From contig NZ_WEZQ01000019.1 of NCBI RefSeq assembly GCF_009864005.1, forward strand, positions 62,001-126,000: a DNA stretch of 64,000 nucleotides, read 5' to 3'. The translations under genes were made by a program, and so were the position numbers. The notes beneath the pieces were generated by a model that saw nothing but the letters and a program-made list of their open reading frames with translations, did not search any database and was not told the origin of the DNA. Source of the DNA: Furfurilactobacillus milii. GTDB lineage: Bacteria; Bacillota; Bacilli; Lactobacillales; Lactobacillaceae. Positions 25,751-34,666 of this stretch are shown piece by piece. Each line of letters starts with the position of its first letter. The stretch's first letter is position 1.

Positions 25751-27103
25751 ATGGCATATATTTCCTTTGATAGCTCGAATCTGACAAAGTTTGTTCACGA
25801 TAATGAACTGGGTGAAATGCAGGCAATGGTCACTGCAGCTGACTCAGAATTACGTAATGGTACAGGTGCGGGTGCTGATTTCCGTGACTGGATTGATTTA
25901 CCCACGAATTACGATAAGGACGAATTCAGCCGCATTAAGGCCGCTGCAAAGAAAATTCAAAGTGATTCAGAAGTATTGGTTGTCATTGGGATCGGTGGCT
26001 CATATCTTGGTGCACGTGCAGCCATTGACTTTTTAAACGAAGCCTTTTACACAGCATTACCTGCTAGTGAACGTAAGGGCGCTTTGGTTCTGTTTGCTGG
26101 GAACTCAATTTCTTCTTCATATGTTCACGATTTGATTCATGTTATTGGTGACCGTGACTTTTCTGTTAACGTTATTTCGAAATCTGGGACTACGACTGAA
26201 CCATCAATCGCTTTCCGTATCTTCAAAGATAAGTTGGTTGAAAAATACGGTGAAGCCGAAGCTAAGAAACGTATCTATGCAACAACTGACCGTGCTCGCG
26301 GTGCGCTGAAGACTGAATCTGACGCTGAGGGTTACGAAGAATTCGTTGTTCCTGATGGTATTGGTGGTCGTTTCTCTGTATTGAGTGCGGTTGGTTTGTT
26401 ACCAATTGCTGCTTCTGGTGCCGACATTGATAAATTGATGCAAGGTGCTGCAGACGCTTCTAAAGATTACACATCAGACAAGATTGAAGACAACGATGCT
26501 TACCGTTACGCTGCTTTGCGGAACATTTTATACCGCAAGGGTAAGACGACAGAATTGTTGGAAAACTACGAACCAACCATGGCTTCATTTTCTGAATGGT
26601 GGAAGCAATTAATGGGTGAATCAGAAGGAAAGGACCAAAAAGGCATTTACCCATCAAGTGCTAACTTCTCCACTGACTTGCACTCACTAGGCCAGTACAT
26701 TCAAGAAGGCCGTCGTAACTTAATGGAAACCGTTGTTAAGGTTGATAAACCAAATTATGACATTGACATTCCTAAGGAAGACAGCGACCTTGACCAAATT
26801 GGCTACCTCGAAGGGAAGACGATGGATTATGTTAACACGCAAGCATTCCGCGCTGTTACACTAGCCCACACAGACGGCGATGTTCCTGTTATGGCCGTTC
26901 ACATTCCTGATCAAACGGAATACTCGCTTGGTTACTTAATCTACTTCTTCGAAGCTGCTGTGGGTATTTCTGGCTACTTGAACGGGATTAACCCATTCAA
27001 CCAACCAGGTGTTGAAGCGTATAAAGTCAACATGTTTGCTCTTTTGGGTAAACCTGGCTTTGAAAAAGAAACTGCCGAAATTCAAAAACGCGTTCAAAAA
27101 TAA
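25751..27103 (+). CDS. pgi: Glucose-6-phosphate isomerase
   Basis: Pgi interconverts glucose-6-phosphate and fructose-6-phosphate, the substrate of GlmS. The 450-residue length is the typical Gram-positive form. The SIS-domain motifs [17 protein letters not shown] and [16 protein letters not shown], the catalytic Glu in GQYIQEGRR and His in LAHTDGD are visible. GAGGTAGGAG precedes the ATG. It has its own promoter, with a dre-like palindrome 90 bases upstream, tying it to glmS and nagB. Confidence 0.97.
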   Translation: MAYISFDSSNLTKFVHDNELGEMQAMVTAADSELRNGTGAGADFRDWIDLPTNYDKDEFSRIKAAAKKIQSDSEVLVVIGIGGSYLGARAAIDFLNEAFYTALPASERKGALVLFAGNSISSSYVHDLIHVIGDRDFSVNVISKSGTTTEPSIAFRIFKDKLVEKYGEAEAKKRIYATTDRARGALKTESDAEGYEEFVVPDGIGGRFSVLSAVGLLPIAASGADIDKLMQGAADASKDYTSDKIEDNDAYRYAALRNILYRKGKTTELLENYEPTMASFSEWWKQLMGESEGKDQKGIYPSSANFSTDLHSLGQYIQEGRRNLMETVVKVDKPNYDIDIPKEDSDLDQIGYLEGKTMDYVNTQAFRAVTLAHTDGDVPVMAVHIPDQTEYSLGYLIYFFEAAVGISGYLNGINPFNQPGVEAYKVNMFALLGKPGFEKETAEIQKRVQK

Positions 27104-27149
27104 TTATTCGTAAGCGACGCTGAACAATTATTTTTACAACTATACGAGT

Positions 27150-27188
27150 AAAACCGCATCTGCTGAGTAATTCAGTAGGTGCGGTTTT
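27150..27188. terminator. Bidirectional terminator between pgi and a GNAT gene
   Basis: AAAACCGCATCTGCTGA and TCAGTAGGTGCGGTTTT form a long stem with one mismatch and A/T flanks, serving the two convergent genes. Confidence 0.88.
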
Positions 27189-27201
27189 GTTTTGCAACGT
27201 A

Positions 27202-27738
27202 TTAATCTTTGGGAGACTGCCATTCGTCTCGCAAGACGCCATATTTCACAGAATCCCAGTATTGACCCTGCCAATAACGAACCTGTCTGACCGTTGCTTC
27301 TCGTTTCAAGTGTAAATGTTCAGCGACACCAATCATACGAACGTTGCCGGACCAGGTTGTGAGGCCAATGTGAGGCAGGTCGACCATTTGCCACAGTGTG
27401 TCGATCCATTTGGCAAGCGCTTGATGACCAAGACCATGATGCCAATTTGTTTGGTCATAAATGGCAATGCCAGCATCTAACCACCGCTTAAGTCTGCCAT
27501 CGTCGTAATAGGCCGAGACCATACCGACCATTTTGTCATCGACACGAATAACTTGGCAAAATGGATTTTGAACATATTTGTCTTTTGCAGGACCGTTCAC
27601 AAATTCTTCACGTGTCGGTAAAACGTCGCGAAAATAAGGGCCGTTCCATTTTGTCCACTCAGCGTTTGGATTGCTAAAAGCCAATTGCCAAAAGTCAGCA
27701 ACTTCGTTTGGCTGTAATTCAGATAAGGTTAATTTCAT
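27202..27738 (-). CDS. GNAT-family N-acetyltransferase
   Basis: A 178-residue acetyltransferase. The pattern resembles RimJ/RimL-type GNAT enzymes: NPFCQVIRVDDKMVGMVSAYYD in the core strands, then the acetyl-CoA loop HHGLGHQALAKWID and GVAEHLHLKREATVRQ. Substrate unknown. The start at 27738 is preceded by GGGGATGA on the minus strand; an upstream in-frame extension lacks a ribosome site and encodes an unrelated hydrophobic stretch. It is convergent with pgi. Confidence 0.82.
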   Translation of the reverse strand: MKLTLSELQPNEVADFWQLAFSNPNAEWTKWNGPYFRDVLPTREEFVNGPAKDKYVQNPFCQVIRVDDKMVGMVSAYYDDGRLKRWLDAGIAIYDQTNWHHGLGHQALAKWIDTLWQMVDLPHIGLTTWSGNVRMIGVAEHLHLKREATVRQVRYWQGQYWDSVKYGVLRDEWQSPKD

Positions 27739-27917
27739 GAAGTCATCCCCAGATATTATATTGACCCAAGTGTACGCCAATAAAAGGCTTTTTAGCAGAA
27801 TAAACTTACATGCCCAAAAAATGATTTTAAAATTCACAAGCATTTGTTTTGAATAATAATAACGATTAATTATAAATTATGGTTACGCAAAAAATTAGTC
27901 GAAAGAAGGCCATTATT

Positions 27918-28151
27918 ATGATTACAAACGCAACGGAATTTATTCACGATTTACACAAAGTTTTACGCGGTGCGGCTAAACGTGCCGACGAGGATATAAC
28001 TAAAACCATCAAAACTGTCAGTTATAAATTAAAACAAAGTGGTTCACTTCATTACGAACTTTCGCGTTGGCGTTGTTCAGATGCGCGTCAACATGAATTT
28101 ACGTTTAAGAAAAATAATGACGGTACCTATACGTACATTTATAGTCGCTAA
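27918..28151 (+). CDS. Hypothetical basic protein, 77 residues
   Basis: A small soluble, basic protein (MITNATEFIHDLHKVL...) with a helical N-terminal half and a beta-like C-terminal half ending DGTYTYIYSR. I recognise no family. GAAGG stands 8 bases before ATG 27918; a further upstream ATG at 27879 has no ribosome site. The secreted CHAP gene follows 53 bases later in the same direction with its own ribosome site. Confidence 0.6.
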   Translation: MITNATEFIHDLHKVLRGAAKRADEDITKTIKTVSYKLKQSGSLHYELSRWRCSDARQHEFTFKKNNDGTYTYIYSR

Positions 28152-28204
28152 GACAATCATTATCAGGATGAAGCGGATTAAAAGGACAGTGTAGGAGGGA
28201 CAAA

Positions 28205-28822
28205 ATGAAATTACTCAAGCAAATTGGCACTAGTTTAAAGTTAGTAGGGTGTGCGTGCTGTATTACGGTTGGTCTTTCAGATACTCAAGTATCAGCTGAT
28301 CAAGTTTCTTGGCCGGGTGCAACGACAGTCCAAACGACATCTGCGGTTCAAAATCAGGACAGCAGTTCACTGATAACAGGGAACATAAGCGGAACTCATT
28401 TGTTATCTGGGCAAGCATTGATGGCGGCCCAACAAGCTGGGCAACAAGGATTCTATGACGGCATTGATGGATATCCAGTGGGGCAGTGTACGGGATTTGT
28501 CGCAGCCATTTTGCGCCAACAACAAATCCCGGTTAACACATACAGTTATTTGGGCAACGGCGACCAATGGGCCGAATCGGCAACACAACGGGGATTATTG
28601 GTCGATTTTCGACCAGCGGTAGGTTCCGTGGTGTCGTTTAAATCGATGCACGTGGCCTATGTCACGGAAGTTAACGATATTACCGGGACCTTCAAAATTA
28701 TGGAAGGAAATTTTGAAGGACAGTCACTGCATGAGCGTACCCTAACGATGAACGACGATATTGCTGGGATTATTCATTTTGAAAAGCTGTCGACCGCATC
28801 TCAATCTACGCTTACTGTTTGA
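28205..28822 (+). CDS. Secreted CHAP-domain protein (putative peptidoglycan hydrolase)
   Basis: A 205-residue exported protein. A signal peptide of about 31 residues ends in QVSA. After a Ser/Thr-rich linker, the C-terminal 110 residues are a CHAP domain: the catalytic Cys is in YPVGQCTGFVAAILR and the His in MHVAYVTEV, with FKIMEGNFEGQS downstream. CHAP enzymes cut amide bonds in peptidoglycan. There is no cell-wall binding domain and the protein is short. GGAGGGA precedes the ATG. Its 3-prime end overlaps the convergent antiporter gene by 11 bases. Confidence 0.85.
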   Translation: MKLLKQIGTSLKLVGCACCITVGLSDTQVSADQVSWPGATTVQTTSAVQNQDSSSLITGNISGTHLLSGQALMAAQQAGQQGFYDGIDGYPVGQCTGFVAAILRQQQIPVNTYSYLGNGDQWAESATQRGLLVDFRPAVGSVVSFKSMHVAYVTEVNDITGTFKIMEGNFEGQSLHERTLTMNDDIAGIIHFEKLSTASQSTLTV

Positions 28823-30818
28823 TAAACGCAGCATTATTTTGAATATAAGCCATTTCATCAAAGATAATATGTTGCTGAAGTGATTCGGCTGTTTCGACAT
28901 CAATGGTGCCCTTATCAAGGGCGTTTTGAACAAATTCATATTCAGCGTGGAATGCGGTTAGAAAAAGTTGATAAACGACTTGAGGGACGGGATCCGGCAT
29001 GTTCATCCGACGATGGCGTTCCCGATAAAAACGTTGAACATCATGTAGCTCGACGGTCGTTACCTCGCCGTGTTGATGACGTTCCTGTCGTAGGGCGTGC
29101 ATGACAGCTTGATAGCCAACTTCTTCTAAAGGACGAATATCTTCGCCGTGTGCATGGAATTGACGTTGCCAATAAAATTGTTCAGCAATCAACGGCGTGG
29201 TGAAAAACATTTCTTCGCCAAACTTAAGGTCGCGGCTCAAGCGACTGGAGTGAACACCAAAACGCACTCGGAGCCATAGATTCTGCCAAACAGTATTATT
29301 GAACGTGAACTTGGTCAGGTCTAAAAAACGCAGGTAATAATACGTTTCGTCATCGTTAAAATCGCCCTGATCGTGTTTACGGTTGATGACTTCACGTTCA
29401 GCAGCATCGGTAATTTCAAACAGTCGGCGTTGTTCACGACGATGCGGACGATTGTTTTGATGAAGTTGTTGGCTCAACGCATCAACCACGATGTGCGTTT
29501 CAGTTGGCGCGTCCTTGGTTGAGCGGACCTTGTTCATAGCCGTCATAATCATTTCTCGTGTCCACTGACTCATCGGTTTTGTCTGAGTGCCGGTGGGCAT
29601 TTTTGTGATGATCGGCACGGCGATGGCGGCTACCGTCAGACTGACCAAAATGACCACCGTGACGACGAAGATGAGTGCGTTCCGGTCAGTAGTTAAATTG
29701 TGACCGTTTATTGTTGGCAGCAGAAAGGCTAATGAAAGTGAAATAGTCCCACTGGCACCACTGACCGCCATTAACCAAGCGTCCTGCCAGCGATGATCGC
29801 TAGAAATGTGCATCCAAACTAAAAAACGCGACCACAGCAAGCGAATAGCAAATTTCAAAACATACAGCACAATTCCTATAAGAATCAGTAAACCAAGGAG
29901 ACCTGGATGCTTAGAAATGATTTGTTCCATGATTGTCGGCAAGGATACGCCTAGAAGGACGAAAACAACACCTGTGAGCGCCTCCTGAACAATTTCCCAT
30001 ATATTTGACCGGACGAGCTGTACCCGACTTGAAACAAGCTGTAAACTGTCATTTTCCATTCCTTGAAACAAGCCAGCGGCGACGACCGCCAAAATTCCGG
30101 ACAACGTTAAGCGTTCAGCGACGAAATAAGCTAGAAATGGCACTAATAATTCTAATGTAATCATGACGAATGGTGTGTCATCACTAGCTTGAATAAGCTC
30201 GCGGCGAATGCTTAAAAAAAGTGCACCGATAATTGCGCCGGTGATCAAGCCGCCGATAAACTCTAACGCAAACACACCAACGGCTCTGTTAGCTGAAAAT
30301 GAACCAGTCGTAAAGGCTAGTAGGGACAGATCGAATGCCACAAAGCCGGATGCGTCGTTAAATAATGATTCGTTTTGCATGATGGTGAAGGGCACTTGGA
30401 AGTTTGGATTGGGCTGAGCAAATGCGCTGACTGCTGATGCATCGGTTGGGGTCACAATGGCACATAGCGCAATGGCTAAGGCTAGTGGCAGAAATGGAAA
30501 CAGTAAGTGAAGTGCACTACCAACGACAATCACGGTGGCAATGACAAGCATGATGGACAGCGAAAAAATGTTGATGGCACCGCGACCAATCCAGTAGCGA
30601 GAGGCCGATTGTGCTTCGTTATAGAGCAAAGGTGCTACGATGAAAAATAAAAATAAATTGGGATTAAAAATGTAGTGGTGATACAGCGGCAGCAGCGCCA
30701 ATAAAATCCCCACCACAATAAAGACGATGGGGAGCGGCACGCGGTTCAAGTGATTATGAATTATCACAGCGGCCACGACTGCAATTAAAATGATGAGAAG
30801 AAAGAATGTATTCTCCAT
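28812..30818 (-). CDS. CPA1-family Na+(K+)/H+ antiporter, second copy
   Basis: A 668-residue membrane antiporter of the CPA1 family. About twelve hydrophobic segments span residues 1-410; VTPTDASAV lies near 122-130 and NESLFNDASG near 149-158, carrying the ion-binding Asp. The last 250 residues are hydrophilic, rich in His, Arg and Glu, and probably cytoplasmic. It shares its plan with the antiporter at 6583 but differs in the signature (TPTDASAV instead of SPTDPVAV) and in the tail. It is divergent from the universal stress gene and convergent with the CHAP gene. Confidence 0.88.
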   Translation of the reverse strand: MENTFFLLIILIAVVAAVIIHNHLNRVPLPIVFIVVGILLALLPLYHHYIFNPNLFLFFIVAPLLYNEAQSASRYWIGRGAINIFSLSIMLVIATVIVVGSALHLLFPFLPLALAIALCAIVTPTDASAVSAFAQPNPNFQVPFTIMQNESLFNDASGFVAFDLSLLAFTTGSFSANRAVGVFALEFIGGLITGAIIGALFLSIRRELIQASDDTPFVMITLELLVPFLAYFVAERLTLSGILAVVAAGLFQGMENDSLQLVSSRVQLVRSNIWEIVQEALTGVVFVLLGVSLPTIMEQIISKHPGLLGLLILIGIVLYVLKFAIRLLWSRFLVWMHISSDHRWQDAWLMAVSGASGTISLSLAFLLPTINGHNLTTDRNALIFVVTVVILVSLTVAAIAVPIITKMPTGTQTKPMSQWTREMIMTAMNKVRSTKDAPTETHIVVDALSQQLHQNNRPHRREQRRLFEITDAAEREVINRKHDQGDFNDDETYYYLRFLDLTKFTFNNTVWQNLWLRVRFGVHSSRLSRDLKFGEEMFFTTPLIAEQFYWQRQFHAHGEDIRPLEEVGYQAVMHALRQERHQHGEVTTVELHDVQRFYRERHRRMNMPDPVPQVVYQLFLTAFHAEYEFVQNALDKGTIDVETAESLQQHIIFDEMAYIQNNAAFIKQ

Positions 30819-31064
30819 GCCAATGGCTCCGTTTCGTTAGGTTCTGTATAGGACAATCATGAACGAAATTAATGATCGACGCAAACAAAAATGTCTTCAA
30901 AAACAATCTGGCGTATTGCTGAATATCTGCGGCAGTGCCTAGCAAGTTTTGTGACAATAATGATTGACGATCAACAACAGTAATACAGGCGTAAAAAATG
31001 CAGTGAAAATAGTTATATGTTATAAATACAATAAGATAAAGCAATAGAATATAGGAGGCATAAC

Positions 31065-31514
31065 ATGACATTTAAACCAAAACGCATTTTAGTTCCGACA
31101 GATGGCTCAGAAAACGCACAATTGGCCCTGCGTAAAGCAGTTGATATTGCTAAAGCTGCTGGTGCAGACATTCTATTACTACAAGTTGTCGCGCCGTTAT
31201 ATGCAGCTCCTGAATACGCAATGGCGGGGATGTCGGAAGGTATGCTGACACAGGCCAAAAAATATGTTGGCGAATTAGCTCAAAAGATGCAAGCAGAAAC
31301 GGGCTTTGACCGCATTTCGGCCTTTGCGATGCAAGACGCGCCTAAGCCGACGATTGCGAAGACTTTTCCAGAGCATCATGACATCGATTTAATTGTTATC
31401 GGTGCTACTGGAACAAACGCATTTGAGCGAGCGATTCTTGGATCAACAACAGGTTACGTGGTGCGCAATGCAGACGTGGATGTGCTAGTTGTCAAGGAAG
31501 ATGAAACTGAATAG
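31065..31514 (+). CDS. Universal stress protein (UspA family)
   Basis: A 149-residue single-domain Usp. It starts RILVPTDGSENAQLALRKAV and carries the ATP-binding pattern IGATGTNAFERAILGSTTGYVVRNADVDVLVV at the C terminus, so it belongs to the nucleotide-binding subgroup. Its role in the cell is general stress survival; no specific partner is seen. TAGGAGG lies 6 bases before the ATG. The 246-base divergent gap to the antiporter contains its promoter (TATAAA/TATAAT-like near 31022). Confidence 0.92.
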   Translation: MTFKPKRILVPTDGSENAQLALRKAVDIAKAAGADILLLQVVAPLYAAPEYAMAGMSEGMLTQAKKYVGELAQKMQAETGFDRISAFAMQDAPKPTIAKTFPEHHDIDLIVIGATGTNAFERAILGSTTGYVVRNADVDVLVVKEDETE

Positions 31515-31530
31515 ATTCGGAATTGACAAC

Positions 31531-31570
31531 AAAAAACGACGTACCTGATATTCAGGACGTCGTTTTTTTT
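31531..31570. terminator. Bidirectional terminator after the stress gene
   Basis: AAAAAACGACGT at 31531-31542 pairs perfectly with ACGTCGTTTTTT at 31557-31568, with an inner CCTGA/TCAGG stem and T-tails on both strands. It separates convergent genes. Confidence 0.93.
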
Positions 31571-31605
31571 GAGTTTAATTTGGTTCTCCACAATCATGAT
31601 AATTA

Positions 31606-31827
31606 TTAAGACAATTTAGTAGGATCATCACTTTGTGTCGTTTGCATAAACACTTCCAGCGGAATGCCAAAATGCTGGTTAAGTAAAGAAATCTCACGAA
31701 CGTTAAATTGAGAATGTCCGTGTAACTTACGACTTACAGTACTTTTGTTGATTTGCAATAGATCGGCGACCTCAAGCTGTGTTATACCCCTTGATTTCAG
31801 CCATCCCGAGACTGGGAAAATTTCCAT
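31606..31827 (-). CDS. Small XRE-type HTH regulator
   Basis: A 73-residue protein that is little more than a helix-turn-helix: SGWLKSRGITQLEVADLLQINKSTVSRKLHGHSQFNVREISLLNQHFGIPLEVF fits the lambda-repressor/XRE fold. ATG 31827 is preferred to GTG 31836 because AGGGG on the minus strand suits the ATG better. It is divergent from another small HTH gene, and a TTCCC-6-GGGAA palindrome lies between them. The target is unknown. Confidence 0.8.
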   Translation of the reverse strand: MEIFPVSGWLKSRGITQLEVADLLQINKSTVSRKLHGHSQFNVREISLLNQHFGIPLEVFMQTTQSDDPTKLS

Positions 31828-31863
31828 GGTTACCACGCCCCTAATAATTAAATGTTTAAACCG

Positions 31864-31879
31864 TTCCCTTATATGGGAA
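31864..31879. promoter_or_regulatory. Palindromic operator candidate between divergent HTH genes
   Basis: TTCCCTTATATGGGAA has perfect TTCCC/GGGAA arms. A related half-site, TATTCCCGTC, lies near 31928. Both are in the 154-base divergent gap. Confidence 0.5.
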
Positions 31880-31981
31880 TAGTAACCTTAATTCTCGATG
31901 CTCGCAAGTTGAATTTCTTATTTACTGCGTATTCCCGTCAATAAATTGATAAAATGAGCACTAAAGGAGCTGACTTGCAAC

Positions 31982-32242
31982 ATGGAAACAAAACCAACTG
32001 ATATTCAAACGTGGTTACACCTTTCGCGAAAGCAAAAGGGTCTCACTGGCAAGGAAGTGTTGCGACAACTGGAGGAGCGTTACAACTTTCGAATTAGTAA
32101 ATCAGCTTTTTATCGTTATGAAGATCCTGATACTAGCCTTAAGTCGATTCCACTTTTGCTGATAGTTGCCTTATGTGACATTTACGATCGAGACTTTGAG
32201 GAGCCATTTAAAATTGTTCGTAAACAAATTTCGATAGACTAA
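31982..32242 (+). CDS. Small HTH-domain protein, 86 residues
   Basis: An 86-residue protein with an N-terminal XRE-like helix-turn-helix: WLHLSRKQKGLTGKEVLRQLEERYNFRISKSAFYRYEDPDTS, followed by a hydrophobic helix segment SIPLLLIVALCDIYDRDF typical of the dimer-forming part. It probably binds DNA; no ligand domain is present. AAAGGAG precedes the ATG. Divergent from the HTH gene at 31606, with shared operator-like palindromes between. Confidence 0.72.
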   Translation: METKPTDIQTWLHLSRKQKGLTGKEVLRQLEERYNFRISKSAFYRYEDPDTSLKSIPLLLIVALCDIYDRDFEEPFKIVRKQISID

Positions 32243-32430
32243 TAATGGCCGCCGCAGGGTGGTGTTTTTATTTCGGTAGCTTAACGGCTGTTACATTATT
32301 GCAACGGCCGTTATTTTTGGTTTTAGACTTAAAAAAAGCAATGAAAAATGAGAATTTAAAAAAGTCGTCATTTTTATGCGTTAAGGCGTTGACGTCATCT
32401 GTCAGTACTGTATAATTAATTAAGTAAATT

Positions 32431-32503
32431 TGCCCCATGGTCAAATTGGTTAAGACGTCGCCCTCTCAAGGCGGAGTTCTGGGTTCGATCCCCAGTGGGG
32501 TGA
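32431..32503 (+). tRNA. tRNA-Glu (anticodon CTC)
   Basis: A cloverleaf is readable: acceptor TGCCCCA with TGGGGTG, D-arm GTC...GAC, anticodon stem CGCC/GGCG with loop CTCTCAA, T-arm CTGGG-TTCGATC-CCCAG. The anticodon CTC reads GAG. The acceptor would have wobble pairs at 1:72 and 2:71. CCA is not encoded. The overall sequence is tRNA-Glu-like. Confidence 0.85.
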
Positions 32504-32558
32504 TTTAAAGTCACCCGGGCGCTTGCTTGGCAGATTTACGACTTTAATAATGGATTAT

Positions 32559-32631
32559 TGGGTATTAGCCAAATTGGTAAGGCACCGGACTCTGAATCCG
32601 TAATGTACTGGTTCGAATCCAGTATACCCAA
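32559..32631 (+). tRNA. tRNA-Gln (anticodon CTG)
   Basis: Acceptor TGGGTAT with ATACCCA, anticodon loop CTCTGAA giving anticodon CTG (reads CAG), T-arm CTGG-TTCGAAT-CCAG. It follows tRNA-Glu by 55 bases and is probably on the same transcript. CCA is not encoded. Confidence 0.9.
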
Positions 32632-32682
32632 TTATTGCGTTCACAAGAACGCCGGTATCAAAGGGTTTCTAAGCCTTCTTTT

Positions 32683-32712
32683 CAAAACCGTGCACAATTC
32701 GTGTGCATGGTT
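32683..32712 (+). repeat. Hairpin downstream of the tRNA pair
   Basis: CCGTGCACA and TGTGCATGG form a near-perfect stem. The nearest T-run is about 20 bases further on, so termination here is uncertain. Confidence 0.5.
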
Positions 32713-32845
32713 GAAGACTTAGAGCTCTTTTTTGTTTTCAAACTAAAATGTGTCGTACATTCGGATTCTTAAGAATGATTTTCAAGCAAAGTCTGCCAGA
32801 AACAGATGACACATCGAATCTTAAAAAAGATAATCAGGTGATTTT

Positions 32846-33232
32846 ATCAATTATTACATTGCAAGCTCGTTTGCTCACATATCGCTCGTTCGTGAAGTTG
32901 CGGCTCGTTTGGATCAATCAGGTTGTCAAAACGTGTATGACTGGACCGTTAATGAAGCCAATACGCTTGAAGCGTTACAAAAAATTGGTATTCACGAGAA
33001 AATGGCAGTCATGAGTTGCGATGTATTTATCATGATTTATCCGGCCGGAAAGGGCGCCAACACTGAGCTGGGATTGGCGTTAGCCGCAAATAGAAAAATA
33101 TATATTTATGCTACAAATCATGATATTTGGAATGTTGCCAAAACCAGCACGTTTTACCAATTGCCAGAGGTTACCATCGTTTCTGACAGTATTGCAAAGC
33201 TTACGGCCTTAGTGTTAGATACTGCTAACTGA
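32846..33232 (+). pseudogene. Nucleoside 2-deoxyribosyltransferase-like gene without a normal start codon
   Basis: The frame that ends at 33232 encodes a nucleoside 2-deoxyribosyltransferase-like fold: INYYIASSFAHISLVREVA, then NVYDWTVNEA, KMAVMSCDVFIMIYPAGKGANTELGLALA and TSTFYQLPEV, close to full family length (about 128 residues). The family normally begins M-x-x-Y-I-A-S-S-F. Here the codon at that position is ATC (32846), and no ATG, GTG or TTG exists in frame until 32909, inside the domain. AGGTGA at 32836-32841 is correctly placed for the ATC. Either a rare start codon is used or the gene has lost its start. Confidence 0.55.
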
Positions 33233-33283
33233 TATGAATAAAATTTAATCGCTAAACAGTGTTTGACGTTGTCGTTACAAAAT

Positions 33284-33316
33284 AAGCCGACCATTTTCTG
33301 GTTCGGCCTTTTTTGT
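33284..33316 (+). terminator. Terminator of the deoxyribosyltransferase-like gene
   Basis: GCCGACCA pairs with TGGTTCGGC (one bulged base), followed by six T. Confidence 0.85.
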
Positions 33317-33327
33317 TTTTGTTGTAA

Positions 33328-33576
33328 TTATAATTGACCACTGAGGTGCTGATGTTGCTGCCTTGAGCTGTGCTGCCACAAATGGTGAATCGCACGTAGC
33401 GCCCACCCCAGCACCATCAGTAACCAACCAATCGTACCAAGGTGAATTGCAAATTGAATGTGGACGGGCGATAGAAGTAAGGCATCAAGACCAGCCAATA
33501 GGCCCCACAAAAAGAAGAAGACACCGGCACCAAACGGAATTTGGTAGACAAGTTTTAAAGCCATCGTTTTCAACAT
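33328..33576 (-). CDS. Small two-helix membrane protein, 82 residues
   Basis: Hydrophobic protein with two transmembrane helices (FGAGVFFFLWGLLAGLDALLL and LGTIGWLLMVLGWALRAI) and a His/Gln-rich hydrophilic tail. I recognise no family. GGAGG stands 7 bases before ATG 33576 on the minus strand; the upstream in-frame start overlaps that site. It lies downstream of uppP on the same strand with 35 bases between, so the two may be co-transcribed. Confidence 0.68.
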   Translation of the reverse strand: MLKTMALKLVYQIPFGAGVFFFLWGLLAGLDALLLSPVHIQFAIHLGTIGWLLMVLGWALRAIHHLWQHSSRQQHQHLSGQL

Positions 33577-33611
33577 AATAATCCTCCATTTCATGATTAA
33601 TACTGAGCAGA

Positions 33612-34436
33612 TTAGGCGATTAGAAAATAAAGAATAACGATGATTCCTAAGATAATTCGGTACCAGCCAAATGGTTTGAAATTGTTTGTTTTGACGTAAT
33701 CGAGCAACGCCTTGATCGCAATGTAGGCGGTGACAAAAGATACAACAACGCCAGTTAACAGGATTAGGCCTTCCTCGCCAGCGAGTGTGCCACCATGCAT
33801 GAAAAACTTAAGGAGTTTGAGCAGCGTAGCGCCAAACATGGTTGGAATGGCGAGAAAAAAGGAAAACTCAGTGGATGCCAGGCGTGAGGCCCCAAGAAAA
33901 ATACCGCCAAGAATCGTTGCGCCAGAGCGTGAAGTTCCTGGTACGAGGGATAAGAGTTGAAAACAGCCAATTAGAAAGGCAACGCGATAAGAAATTTGCG
34001 GAACTATTGAAATGGTGGGCGTTAGTGCGGCATTGTGGTTTTCCACGAGGATAAATAAAATACCGTACAGAATTAGTGTGATGGCGACAACAACCCAGTT
34101 CATTAAGTGAGCGTCCATCCAATCATTGAGCAACAGGCCAACGACTACAGATGGAAGAACGGCAAAGATGACTTTCCCCCAAATTTGCCATGTAGCTTGT
34201 CTTTCGGCTAATGTCTTACGAGGTGAAAAGGGGTTCAACTTATGAAAATAGATGATCACAACGGCGAGAATGGCCCCAAGTTGAATGGTGACGTTGAACA
34301 TATTAATGAATGCGGTGGACTGGTGTAACTTAATAAACTGGTCAGCTAGGATAAGGTGGCCAGTTGAGCTGACCGGCAAGAATTCGGTAATGCCTTCAAT
34401 AATGCCTAAAATAGCTGCTTTGATGATATCTAACAC
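33612..34436 (-). CDS. uppP: Undecaprenyl-diphosphatase UppP/BacA
   Basis: UppP dephosphorylates undecaprenyl pyrophosphate at the membrane, recycling the lipid carrier for wall synthesis, and gives bacitracin resistance. The 274-residue protein has about eight hydrophobic helices, the [17 protein letters not shown] motif at the N terminus and the [10 protein letters not shown] motif near residue 165, the two halves of the active site. The start is GTG 34436, preceded by GGGGGA on the minus strand; the long in-frame extension upstream lacks family similarity. Confidence 0.95.
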   Translation of the reverse strand: MLDIIKAAILGIIEGITEFLPVSSTGHLILADQFIKLHQSTAFINMFNVTIQLGAILAVVIIYFHKLNPFSPRKTLAERQATWQIWGKVIFAVLPSVVVGLLLNDWMDAHLMNWVVVAITLILYGILFILVENHNAALTPTISIVPQISYRVAFLIGCFQLLSLVPGTSRSGATILGGIFLGASRLASTEFSFFLAIPTMFGATLLKLLKFFMHGGTLAGEEGLILLTGVVVSFVTAYIAIKALLDYVKTNNFKPFGWYRIILGIIVILYFLIA

Positions 34437-34593
34437 GTTGTTTCCCCCGCTTTTTGTAGTTAGTTGATTGGCAGGTGATGGATGAGGCCAATTAACTTTT
34501 AGCCACAGTATAACGGAGCAATGTAACGTCTTAATGTTGCGTTTATATTGACTATGTAAACGTTTGGTAAATGTCGGGATAACATAGTAGGCC

Positions 34594-34634
34594 ACAAAAA
34601 AAGTTTGCCGTTTTAAATTGGCAAACTTTTTTGT
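34594..34634. terminator. Bidirectional-type terminator
   Basis: ACAAAAAAAGTTTGCC and GGCAAACTTTTTTGT form a stem rich in A and T at its base. It ends the minus-strand fructokinase operon, upstream of uppP. Confidence 0.85.
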
Positions 34635-34666
34635 GTTTTTATATTCAACTTTTTGTGATGCTGTTT

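Noticed and set aside
30819-31064. A 6S (Lacto-usp type) RNA upstream of the universal stress gene
   Set aside because: I looked for the long rod-like pairing with a central bubble on both strands and did not find it.
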